This document shows positions 39,727 to 48,900 of a stretch of 64,000 nucleotides of DNA, piece after piece. Every line of letters begins with the position of its first letter. Within the stretch, counting starts at the first letter, position 1. Made by a program: the position numbers and the translations under genes. The stretch comes from Cryomorpha sp963836915 (lineage in GTDB: Bacteria > Bacteroidota > Bacteroidia > Flavobacteriales_D > Cryomorphaceae). The notes beneath the pieces were generated by a model. The model was not told the origin of the DNA. It saw only the letters and a list, made by a program, of their open reading frames with translations, and did no database searches. The DNA lies in assembly GCA_963836915.1 (NCBI GenBank), contig CAWILH010000002.1, positions 2,480,001 through 2,544,000 on the forward strand. Direction: 5' to 3'.

Positions 39727-40511
39727 TGAAAAAACCCATTGCCCTATTGATTCTTATGACCGCCACCGCGCCATGCATCGTGCAAAACATCATCACCGAC
39801 CGGCCCGATCAGACGGAAAGCTCGCGTACCGTGCCCAAAGGGATGCTTCAAATAGAAAGCGGGGTGCTGGCTGAGTTTCTAGGTGCGGATAGCCTGCAAC
39901 TGACCCGGTGGCTGGTGCCCACAAACTTGCTTCGGGTCGGGCTCGCACATGGGTTGGAGCTTAGGGTTCTGAGCCAAGTCGAAACCCAGAAAATTCGCGG
40001 AAGCGATAATCCCGGAAGGACGAAATTGGGAATGAGCAATCTGGAGATAGGTGCAAAAGTTGAACTCTATATCCCTGAAGATAAGAACATTGAAATTGGA
40101 TTTTTAAGCAATGTCGTCTTCCCATCTGGGTCTTTCGGTGACAACCGCGAAACCTATGGATCCATAAGCCGGTTTTTGATCGCACATCAACTCGGCAAAA
40201 AAGCGAGCGTGGGCTATAATATCGGATATGATTATTTCGGCTTTGGCCGGGGTGACCTTACCTATACGCTGGCCTTCAACTTCGCGCTCGGCTCCTACCT
40301 AAGCCTATACCTTGAGCCTTACGGCAGCATCGTAAACCTTGATGCGCACGAAGCCAGTTTCGATGCTGGATTTGCCTATTTGGTAAGGGATAATATGCAG
40401 GCCGACTTCTCCTTTGGCACGGGATTGAACTATACCATGAATTATGTTTCGGTGGGATTCAGCATCTTACTGGATGGCACAAAAAGAAGCGCCGATCGCT
40501 TTAAAAACTGA
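39726..40511 (+). CDS. Outer-membrane beta-barrel protein of the metal uptake operon
   Basis: 261 residues. It has a signal peptide (IALLILMTATAPCIVQ), then ITDRPDQTESSRTVPKGMLQIESG, the opening of the transporter-type barrel family seen in many Bacteroidota (distantly related to the phenol meta-pathway barrels). Alternating beta strands follow to the C-terminus (MNYVSVGFSILLDGTK). It lies between the two permease genes, overlapping the upstream stop by one base and 2 bases before the next start. The location suggests an outer-membrane channel supplying the metal transporter; this is inferred from the operon only. Confidence 0.7.
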   Translation: MKKPIALLILMTATAPCIVQNIITDRPDQTESSRTVPKGMLQIESGVLAEFLGADSLQLTRWLVPTNLLRVGLAHGLELRVLSQVETQKIRGSDNPGRTKLGMSNLEIGAKVELYIPEDKNIEIGFLSNVVFPSGSFGDNRETYGSISRFLIAHQLGKKASVGYNIGYDYFGFGRGDLTYTLAFNFALGSYLSLYLEPYGSIVNLDAHEASFDAGFAYLVRDNMQADFSFGTGLNYTMNYVSVGFSILLDGTKRSADRFKN

Positions 40512-40513
40512 CC

Positions 40514-41425
40514 GTGATGACCCTTACCCTAAATGACTTTTGGATCATACTCACCGGCATACTTGTAGCGGTGAGCTGCGGCCTGCTGGGTGTCTTTCTC
40601 ATCTTACGAAAAATGGCAATGGTAGGCGACGCGATCTCTCATGCCGTGCTGCCCGGGATCGTGATCGCCTACCTCATAGCCCAGTCGCGCGACTCGGTTT
40701 TCATGCTCATCGGCGCCGCAACCCTTGGGCTACTTTCTACTTTTATGATCGAGTGGTTTTACAAGCGCGCCCGCATCCAGTCCGATGCATCGATCGGGAT
40801 CACTTTCACCTGGCTCTTTGCAATAGGGGTTATTTTGGTGAGCGCCTTCACGGGCAATGTTGACCTCGATCAAGACTGCGTGCTCTATGGCGATATTGCG
40901 TTCATACCTTTTGACTTGCTTTATTTTGGCGATACAAATCTCTGGCCCTCGCCAGTCTGGCTGCAAGGGGGCAATCTCCTAGTGATCATTCTGGCCATCA
41001 TCATTGGCTTCCGCGGATTTTTCATCACCAGTTTTGACGCTGGTTACGCAAGCGGATTGGGCATAGCCACTGGCGGGTGGCATTACTTTTTGATGGGCTT
41101 GATATCGCTCACTGTGGTGCTGAGTTTTAATGCGGTAGGTGCCATTCTAGTAGTGGCCTTTTTGGTAGTGCCACCGGCCACGGCGTATTTGGTAAGCAAG
41201 AAGCTCAAGACCATGCTTTGGCTTACGGTAGTCTTTGGTGCGGTATCATCGGTGCTTGGGTTCTATCTGGCCAGCTGGTGGCTGGCTTCCATCTCGGGCT
41301 GTATGGCGGTGGCAGCGGGCTTCTTTTTCATTCTCGTATTCATCGGCGTACACATCCATCGCTATTTCCGGAAGGGAAAGTACGAAGCATCTTTTCTAAA
41401 AAGTGAAATCGCCGTAGCTCCATGA
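40514..41425 (+). CDS. Second metal ABC transporter permease
   Basis: 303 residues with about eight membrane helices. The ABC-3 permease signature is clear: LRKMAMVGDAISHAVLPGIV near residue 30, and VLSFNAVGAILVVAFLVVPPATAYL near 200. It lacks the C-terminal regulatory extension of the first permease. The two probably form a heterodimer with the ATPase. A loop with DLDQDCVLYGDIAF is typical of the Mn/Zn permeases of this group. It overlaps the regulator gene by 4 bases. Confidence 0.92.
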   Translation: MMTLTLNDFWIILTGILVAVSCGLLGVFLILRKMAMVGDAISHAVLPGIVIAYLIAQSRDSVFMLIGAATLGLLSTFMIEWFYKRARIQSDASIGITFTWLFAIGVILVSAFTGNVDLDQDCVLYGDIAFIPFDLLYFGDTNLWPSPVWLQGGNLLVIILAIIIGFRGFFITSFDAGYASGLGIATGGWHYFLMGLISLTVVLSFNAVGAILVVAFLVVPPATAYLVSKKLKTMLWLTVVFGAVSSVLGFYLASWWLASISGCMAVAAGFFFILVFIGVHIHRYFRKGKYEASFLKSEIAVAP

Positions 41426-42078
41426 ATACGCAGGTAGAAGAAAACTATTTAAAAGCCATTTATAAGCTTAGCCTTACCGGCAATGGAGTGGTAAGCACCT
41501 CGCAGCTGGCGGCGGAACTGGGAGTGCAAGCGGCCACGGTGACTGATATGGCAAAAAAGCTAGCTGCTAAAAAACTGATCAAATACGAGAAGTACCGCGG
41601 AGTGGCCCTTTCAAGATCGGGGAGCGAAGAAGCTATCGCCATCGTGCGTAAGCACCGCCTTTGGGAAGTATTCCTTCATGAGAAACTGGGCTATAAATGG
41701 GGCGAAGTGCACGCCATAGCCGAGCAATTGGAGCATGTACAGCAGAAGGGATTGATCGATAAGCTCGATGCCTTTTTGGGCTTTCCCGAGACCGACCCGC
41801 ATGGCGACCCTATTCCCGATAAAGCCGGCAATATCAGAACGCGAGAAGCCGTAGTGCTCACCAGCTTAAAAATCGGCGACTCAGCGCTCATAGCCCGCGT
41901 GAAAAACGATAGCCGCGAGCTGCTCGACCACCTTGATAGCAATGGGCTATCGATCGGAAAGACGGTGCGCATCACCAAAGTATTGAGCTTCGACGGTTCT
42001 ATCGAACTCGCGCTGGACGGCACTACCGTAACGATCTCCGAAAAAGTGGGCGACCAACTCTTGGTGCGCCTGCAATGA
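41422..42078 (+). CDS. DtxR/MntR-family metal-dependent repressor
   Basis: 218 residues. N-terminal winged helix: EENYLKAIYKLSLTGNGVVS, QLAAELGVQAATVTDMAKKL. The dimerisation/metal domain has WEVFLHEKLGYKWGEVHAIA, EQLEHV, and TDPHGDPIPDKAGN. The C-terminal SH3-like FeoA domain is GDSALIARVKNDS to GDQLLVRLQ. It should repress the operon through the palindrome at 36734-36755 when Mn, Fe or Zn is sufficient. It is the last gene of the operon, 4 bases overlapping the permease. The gene order binding protein, ATPase, permease, permease, regulator mirrors troABCDR. Confidence 0.92.
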   Translation: MNTQVEENYLKAIYKLSLTGNGVVSTSQLAAELGVQAATVTDMAKKLAAKKLIKYEKYRGVALSRSGSEEAIAIVRKHRLWEVFLHEKLGYKWGEVHAIAEQLEHVQQKGLIDKLDAFLGFPETDPHGDPIPDKAGNIRTREAVVLTSLKIGDSALIARVKNDSRELLDHLDSNGLSIGKTVRITKVLSFDGSIELALDGTTVTISEKVGDQLLVRLQ

Positions 42079-42093
42079 AGATGCCCTGAAGTA

Positions 42094-42467
42094 TTAAAGC
42101 GTCACCTGCCGATCTCCGCTTTCATAGTTTATATGGCACTCGTCGGCACCGATCTGAAAAAGCTCATCTACCACCAAACTATCTCCGACCAACCCCAAAA
42201 AGCGAAACCCTTCTGAGCGGCCTTGAAGGGTATTTTGAAAATTATCATCCAGCACAGGATAGATTCCATTCGGCGCAGCCATTAGATCTTCCTGCAGCGA
42301 AACGGTATCTCCAGACGCTTCGCGCACCGTATAATGCGACTCCAATCCAGCACCGATCACTTCAATGGTGACCACTCGGAAAATTTCAGTGCAGGTTTCC
42401 GAATCATCGTCACAAGAAGAAGTAAATAGGACTAAAAATAATAAGGGGAATTAAGCAGTTTTCGCAT
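42094..42467 (-). CDS. Small secreted lipoprotein, frameshifted
   Basis: About 124 residues if joined. From the ATG at 42467 (MRKLL) the frame is lost near 42450-42452; adding one base gives FPLLFLVLFTSSCDDDSETC, a clear lipobox (TSSC) followed by acidic residues. The mature part (TIEVIGAGLESHYTVREASG, GRSEGFRFLGLVGDSLVVDE, CHINYESGDRQVTL) is of no family I recognise. A TATTTTTG box (minus strand, 42496-42503) about 30 bases upstream fits the Bacteroidota -7 element. It faces the metal operon tail to tail with a 15-base gap. Confidence 0.6.
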
Positions 42468-42646
42468 CTCTTATTCTTTGGTGAGCGTCATCTTGCAAAA
42501 ATAAGATTATCGCATTTGAAATTTCAGTATGAAAATATTATTTACAAAAAAACAGAGCTCATTTGAATGTCAACATGTCCAGTTTTGGTGGGGGTACTGG
42601 ATTTATATTTGAGCTTAAACGGCTCCTTCCAATTTAAATCATTCTC

Positions 42647-42690
42647 AAAAAATCTCCCAAGGATGATTGTTTCCAATCTTCTTCGGGAGA
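42647..42690 (-). terminator. Rho-independent terminator of the giant B operon
   Basis: On the minus strand TCTCCC pairs with GGGAGA and inner GATTG with CAATC around GAAA, followed by six T. It lies about 35 bases after the OmpA-family gene stop. Confidence 0.75.
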
Positions 42691-42723
42691 CTTTGGCTAT
42701 GTAAATTTATACGAATTCGGCGC

Positions 42724-44952
42724 TCAGAATCCCACTACTTTAAATTCTGTTCTTCTATTGGCTTCATGCTGCGCTTCACTGCAATTAACATCATCTACGC
42801 ATTCGTTGCTTATCTGTGATTCGCCATAACCTGCGCCAGTGATTCGCTCCGAGCCAATACCCTGCGATACTATATAATCTGCCGATGCCTTGGCGCGCTT
42901 ATCAGATAGCCTCATGTTACCGGCTGCGCTTCCTCGGGCATCTGTATGGGAGCCCAATTCTATTTGGAGCTTTGGATTCTCATTCATTATGGCCACAATT
43001 TTATCGAGCTCTGTAGCCGCTTTAGCTTTGATCTCGGCCTTGCCCACATCAAAATAGATGGGCTGGATATTGGCGATTTTACCGATATCACTTCCCACTT
43101 CAAGCTTCTCTAAATTTAGGTCGAGCATTTCGTTCAAATCTATAGCCCCGGCTTCCATCAATTCTGTATTTACGGTAAGTACTTTTCCCAAGTAACCTTT
43201 CTTTTCGAGCTTTAACTGGTAGCTAATCCTTTCATTCAACTTTTGATTCTTTACGGGGTGGGCAAAGCCACGGGCATCGATAGTCTCACGGAGAACTTCA
43301 GTACCGGAAAAATTATCTATTAGTATTATTCCAACTGCTTCAAGCGGAGCTCCTGATTGGGCATCAAGCACTTTTCCCGAAAGGTAAAAACCTTGCTTTT
43401 TCGAAAGTGAAAGATTCACGTTCCAATCTGTTTTTTCACCGGAGTCGAGCGTATTAAACGTTTCTAAAACGCCAAAATAAGTGCTGTCAGCAGCTATCGC
43501 AAGCGCATATATTTGGTCTTGCTCTAAGGCAAAAGAATAGTCTCCCTTTGAGTCGCTAGTAGTGCTGGCGGTTTCTGTACCATCATTATTCTTCAAGATG
43601 ATGGTGCGACCTGAAATCACTTCTCCTTCTAGATTTTCTGTTACCGTACCTGTCACTGTATAGCTTTCGCCAAAAGGTCGATCTGATATAAATTCATAGA
43701 TATCATCGCTCCCCATGCCGCCACTTCTATTGCTTGAAAAATAACCCGATTGTCCATCAGCTTTCATGAGAATTCCAAAATCATCGCGTTGTGAATTCAT
43801 CGCTGCACCGAGGTTATTAATCTGAACTGCTTTAGGGCCATTCAGCACGCTCGAAAAAAGGTCGAGTCCCCCCAAACCACCATGGCCGTTTGAAGCAAAA
43901 TAGAGCATCCCGTCAGGACCGATATGTGGAAAAAGTTCGTCGCCTTCTGTGTTTATTTCAGTGCCCAGACTAACCGGTTGCTGCCACTCGCCATCTTTTA
44001 ACTCGCTCATATACAGGTCTGCCCCACCCCGACCACCTGGCATATCGCTTGCAAAATAAAGAACTGTACCTGTGGCATTTAGGGTGGGATGCCCCATAGA
44101 ATACTCTTCATTATTGATAGAAAGCGGCTGTGGCTTACTCCAAAATTCGGAGCTGTCAATCTTCTCAGCAGTGTAGAGTTGGAGCTTTACGAGACCATCG
44201 CTGCTCTTCTTAGACTTTCCCTTCTCGAGGTGATTTCGGGTCAAGATCATTTTACTCCCACCGTCATAAAAGGCCGCTGGCCCTTCGTGATACCTGCTAT
44301 TCAGATTCCGGTCTATAACGTACACTTCGCCATCTATCACAATGTACAGATCAAGAAATTCGGAACGATCCCAAGCAAATGTTTGCTTTATAAATCGACC
44401 GCTTTTACGCGACGAGACGAATACCAAATGCCCGTCATAAAAAGAAGGCCCGAAATCGGCTTCTTCAGAATTAAAATTTGCAGCGGTGACTTTTACAGAA
44501 GATACATTCCGGTATAGCCTATCCTGACTTTCGATAGATACGATATTAGAAACTGCACGGCTATCGTCTTTTTCAAGGTCGGCATACGCTTTATAAAACT
44601 TCTTGGCTTCGGCATAGTCGGCATTGCTGCTCAGCGCTTGCGCATAATACAGTTTGTTTTTCACATCGGCCTGCAGGGTATCATCCAGCGCGATATCGTA
44701 CCATAAGACAGCCTCGGCGGGCATATTCAGCTTCCGGTACGCGTTGGCCAACTTTAATGAAACTGCACCGCCGGGCTTCGCGTGCCAAGCATCCTTGTAT
44801 GCATCTACCGCGTCTTCAAATGCAAGATTGTCGTAATAATTGTCGCCGATTTTTTCGCGGTTTCCAAATTCGCTAAATACGGTCTGTGACTGAGCCATTA
44901 GGACTGCACTTGTCGCTAAGGCCAGAATAAGTGTTAGAATTATATATCGCAT
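42724..44952 (-). CDS. OmpA-family protein with TPR, PD40 and carboxypeptidase-like domains
   Basis: 742 residues. Signal peptide (LILALATSAVLMAQ), TPR-like helices (about 35-150), PD40/WD40-like propeller repeats (LYFASDMPGGRGGADLY, LYFASNGHGGLGGLDLF, GYFSSNRSGGMGSDDIY), a carboxypeptidase regulatory-like Ig segment (GTVTENLEGEVISGRTIILK), a second such segment, and a C-terminal OmpA peptidoglycan-binding domain (IYFDVGKAEIKAKAATELDK, SHTDARGSA, GYGESQ). This architecture is standard for proteins found beside PorP/SprF and type B cargo. It is the third gene of the operon, 2 bases after the PorP/SprF gene, and likely anchors the outer-membrane complex to the cell wall. Confidence 0.92.
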   Translation of the reverse strand: MRYIILTLILALATSAVLMAQSQTVFSEFGNREKIGDNYYDNLAFEDAVDAYKDAWHAKPGGAVSLKLANAYRKLNMPAEAVLWYDIALDDTLQADVKNKLYYAQALSSNADYAEAKKFYKAYADLEKDDSRAVSNIVSIESQDRLYRNVSSVKVTAANFNSEEADFGPSFYDGHLVFVSSRKSGRFIKQTFAWDRSEFLDLYIVIDGEVYVIDRNLNSRYHEGPAAFYDGGSKMILTRNHLEKGKSKKSSDGLVKLQLYTAEKIDSSEFWSKPQPLSINNEEYSMGHPTLNATGTVLYFASDMPGGRGGADLYMSELKDGEWQQPVSLGTEINTEGDELFPHIGPDGMLYFASNGHGGLGGLDLFSSVLNGPKAVQINNLGAAMNSQRDDFGILMKADGQSGYFSSNRSGGMGSDDIYEFISDRPFGESYTVTGTVTENLEGEVISGRTIILKNNDGTETASTTSDSKGDYSFALEQDQIYALAIAADSTYFGVLETFNTLDSGEKTDWNVNLSLSKKQGFYLSGKVLDAQSGAPLEAVGIILIDNFSGTEVLRETIDARGFAHPVKNQKLNERISYQLKLEKKGYLGKVLTVNTELMEAGAIDLNEMLDLNLEKLEVGSDIGKIANIQPIYFDVGKAEIKAKAATELDKIVAIMNENPKLQIELGSHTDARGSAAGNMRLSDKRAKASADYIVSQGIGSERITGAGYGESQISNECVDDVNCSEAQHEANRRTEFKVVGF

Positions 44953-44954
44953 AG

Positions 44955-45863
44955 TTAGAAGTATCTGGGAGTTATAATATTCGATTTATTGAAGCTGAAC
45001 CGGTAGTTTACCATTAGCTCATGAGAACCGCTATTCACACGGCTCAACTCTGTAGTAGTCACAAAATCATACGAATAACCTAGCTGCAATTGATCGGTCA
45101 GCTGAAACTGGATCAGGCCATCGAAAGAATCGAAAGAGCGGTAAGAAAGTCCAAAACCAAGCACATCTTTCAGCAATACATTAGCGCTCAGATCAAGCTG
45201 AAGCGGAGCACCATCCACGTATTTGATTAAAACCGTAGGCTTCAGTTTTAGGCCTGAGTTGATGTTGAATACATAGCCGGCCACTGCAAAATAATGGCGT
45301 GTAAGGTGTGAGTCGCTATCGATGCTATTCTTATCGAGCTTACTCTCAATGAGCTGCGGAGCCGACAGACCTGCAAAGTAGGTATCGGTAGAATACCAAA
45401 GTCCAAAACCGGCATTGGGCTGCATCTCACTGACGCTGTTCATAAATGCGGCATCTTCGGGATCGACCCTCGTGAAATCAGTACGGTAAAAGGTAGCACC
45501 GGCCTGTAATCCCAGCGATAGCTTGGCGCCATTGCCCAAAGGCAACTGGTAGGCGTAGGCTCCATATAATCCAGTTTGATCGGTAATGCCGATTTTATCG
45601 TGTATTACGGTGAGCCCCAGCCCCATATTCCGGTTGGGAATAGGTGAGTGTATGGAGAGTGTCTGCGTGCTTGGCGCGCCATCTATCCCCGTCCATTGCT
45701 CGCGGGCCAGCGCCGTAACGCTCAGGCTCTCATGGCTTCCGGCATAGGCAGGATTGAGCGGGAGCATATTATAAAGGTATTGTGTGAAGAGCACTTGCTG
45801 CTGTCCTTGGCTTTCGCCAAAAGCGAGAAACGCCATAAAAATCAAAATTATTCGGTAGTTCAT
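44955..45863 (-). CDS. PorP/SprF-family type IX secretion membrane protein (second copy)
   Basis: 302 residues. Signal peptide (IILIFMAFLAFGESQGQ), then the family start VLFTQYLYNMLPLNPAYAGS and SVTALAREQWTGIDGAPSTQ, more typical of the family than the first copy at 33347. Beta strands continue to the C-terminus (LGYSYDFVTTT, HELMVNYRFSF). The gene lies 47 bases after the giant gene and 2 bases before the OmpA-family gene. It is expected to serve the upstream type B cargo. Confidence 0.93.
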   Translation of the reverse strand: MNYRIILIFMAFLAFGESQGQQQVLFTQYLYNMLPLNPAYAGSHESLSVTALAREQWTGIDGAPSTQTLSIHSPIPNRNMGLGLTVIHDKIGITDQTGLYGAYAYQLPLGNGAKLSLGLQAGATFYRTDFTRVDPEDAAFMNSVSEMQPNAGFGLWYSTDTYFAGLSAPQLIESKLDKNSIDSDSHLTRHYFAVAGYVFNINSGLKLKPTVLIKYVDGAPLQLDLSANVLLKDVLGFGLSYRSFDSFDGLIQFQLTDQLQLGYSYDFVTTTELSRVNSGSHELMVNYRFSFNKSNIITPRYF

Positions 45864-45910
45864 TATTCCTAGTATTAATGCGTTATTATGTTAATTAATT
45901 GCGTCTTGAT

Positions 45911-48900
45911 CTATCTTTTGAGTACAATAAATCCGGTCATTTCCGAGCTTCCGTCCCCCAAATCTATCATGTAGAAATACGTTCCGTCGGGCACATCCGT
46001 ACCACTTATTATCAGCTTTCCATTTGCCTGTCCATGCCAAGATCTATCGCCGTTATTGTAGCCTTCTACGGTATAGATCTCATTACCCCACCGGTTAAAA
46101 ACATAGACATTGTTATTTGGATAGGATTCTATGTTCTCAATACTCCAGAAGCTATTGCTATTGTCGCCATTTGGCGAGAAGCCCATAGCCGGTATCACGT
46201 CGCAAGGATCACGATCTAGGTAGTCGGCTATGCCGTCATCATCACAGTCGCCTTCACCTTCCTGAGCGGTTGGCGCGCCATCGTTATCATCATCATCGTC
46301 CAGATAATTAGGTATTCCGTCGCCATCGGTATCATCATTGGTAGGGTCTCCATCTCCATTCAGATCTTCATCGGTGGTATTTATTCCATCGCCATCATCG
46401 TCGGGATCATCAAAGTCGGGGCTACCGTCCCCATCCGTGTCGATAGGATTTTCGGAGTCGACACCTATTTCGATTTCGTCTGGCACTCCATCACCATCGG
46501 TATCCAATACCGGGATGTTTACTACCAATTCATTTTCAGTAGTATCGGTGGAACTCTGACCTGAATTATTGGTATTTACGACCGTTACATCATAAACTCC
46601 GTTATCGAATGGTATTCCTATTCCACTAAGGTCAAGGGCCAGTTGCCACTGCCATCGCTGTTCAACTCAAGTGATGTACCCAGATCATAAGACATCGCAT
46701 TTACAGCTACAGAAAGCAATGTTGCTGCCGGCTCATCCCAAGTTCCGGTGAGCAGGGGTCTTCCATTTTCGCTGGTAAGCGCATTAACTGTTGGTACCTT
46801 TAGTGGAGCGTCATAGATCACCATAAGCTCATCTTCAGAATTGTCTTCGCTGGCATTGCCAGCTAAGTCGGTATGGACAGCGAGCACATCGTAAATCCCC
46901 TCGGCCAGCGGATTTTCTGAACTGCTCAAATCTAGTGACCAATTGCCATTCCCATCCGTGCTGAGCTCTTGATCTATGCCAAGCGCAAAACTCCGAGCGC
47001 TTAGGCTCAGTGACAGTTCTACGGCGTCACCTTCCGCCCAAGTTCCCGTGAGTATAGGAAGTCCATCATTACTCAAGAAGTCATTGACTGTAGGTATTTC
47101 GGGAGCTTCCATGTCTAGAATTGTTACCACGGCCAGGCTGGCCGCATTACCTGTTCCCGACATGTTTTCGGCTACATCTTCTGCTATTGAGATCGTAATA
47201 TCGCCCGCACCATCTGGAGTAATACTTACTGTAAATGTGCTGTCGTCCATCTGGATAAAGTCGGCAGAGACTCCGTTCACAACTGCTATTTCCGAAAGTT
47301 CAAAGCCCGTGATTATTTCATTAAAGGCTATCGTCACAGTATACGTTTCCTGCGTATTGATAATCACCGGAGCATCAAGAATTTCCACTTGCGGCTGGTC
47401 GCTGATAAATTCTATAACCACCTGTTCTGCTGCGGTATTACCGTTTCCGGCAAGGTCGCTTGCTACGTCGGCAGAAATATTGAGAGCAATGTCGCCCATT
47501 CCGTCAGGGACCATTGAGATGGTAAAAGTTCCATCCCCGTTGTCCATAACGTTTGTAAGCGTAGCATTTGTCAATTCAATATCTTGGAGTTCAAAGCCGG
47601 TCACCAACTCTGAGAAACTTACCGTTGCGGTAAATTCGTCAAGCGAATTCACACTGAGCGGAGCATCTAGAATCGCTACCATTGGTGGCAGGTTATCAAA
47701 GATGGTCAATGCTTGTATAGCAGGCGGATTATCATTGCCTGCGGCATCTTGCGCAGCTCCGGCAGGTATATCAATGGTGATATCGCCGTTTCCATCGGGT
47801 GTGATGGATACGGTGAAGGTTCCGTCACCATTGTCGTTGACCGCCGTGGCCGAACCATTGGCGACGATTATGTCGCTCAGGTCAAATCCAGAGACCGATT
47901 CTCCAAAGTCGATGGTAACATCATAGGGATCGGTGTTGGCAACAATCGCCGGCTCTCCAGTGATCGCGACTGTAGGACTTTCGTCATCAAAGACTGTGAT
48001 CGCTTGCGTTGCGGCAAGGTTATCATTGCCTGCGGCATCTTGTGCAGCTCCGGCGGGTACGTCGATGGTGATATCGCCGTTTCCATCGGGCGTGATGGCT
48101 ACGGTGAAGGTTCCGTCGCCATTGTCGGTGATCGCTGTGGCCGAGCCATTTGCAACGATTATGTCGCTCAGGTCAAAGCCAGAGACCGATTCTCCAAAGT
48201 CGATGGTAACATCGTAGGGATCGGTGTTGGCAACAATCGCCGGCTCTCCAGTGATCGCGACCGTCGGACTCGCGTCATCAAAGATTGTTGTGGCTTGCGT
48301 TGCGGCAAGGTTATCATTGCCTGCGGCATCTTGCGCAGCTCCGGCGGGTACGTCGACGGTGATATCGCCGTTTCCATCGGGTGTGATGGCTACGGTGAAG
48401 GTTCCGTCGCCATTGTCGGTGATCGCCGTGGCCGAGCCATTGGCGACAAGGATGTCGCTTAGGTCAAAGCCGGAGACGAGTTCGTCAAAGTCGATGGTAA
48501 CATCGTAGGGATTTGTAGAGTTCGTTATGGCTGGTTCGCCAGTGATCGCGACTGTCGGACTTGCGTCATCAAAGATTGTTGTGGCTTGCGTTGCGGCAAG
48601 GTTATCATTGCCTGCGGCATCTTGTGCAGCTCCGGCGGGTACGTCGATGGTGATATCGCCGTTTCCATCGGGCGTGATGGCTACGGTGAAGGTTCCGTCG
48701 CCATTGTCGGTGATCGCTGTGGCCGAGCCATTGGCGACGATTATGTCGCTCAGGTCAAAGCCAGAGACCAATTCTCCAAAGTCGATGGTAACATCGTAGG
48801 GATCGGTGTTGGCAACGATCGCTGGTTCGCCAGTTATGTCAACGCTTGGAGCGCCAGCATCAAAGACTGTGATCGCTTGCGTTGCGGCAAGGTTATCATT

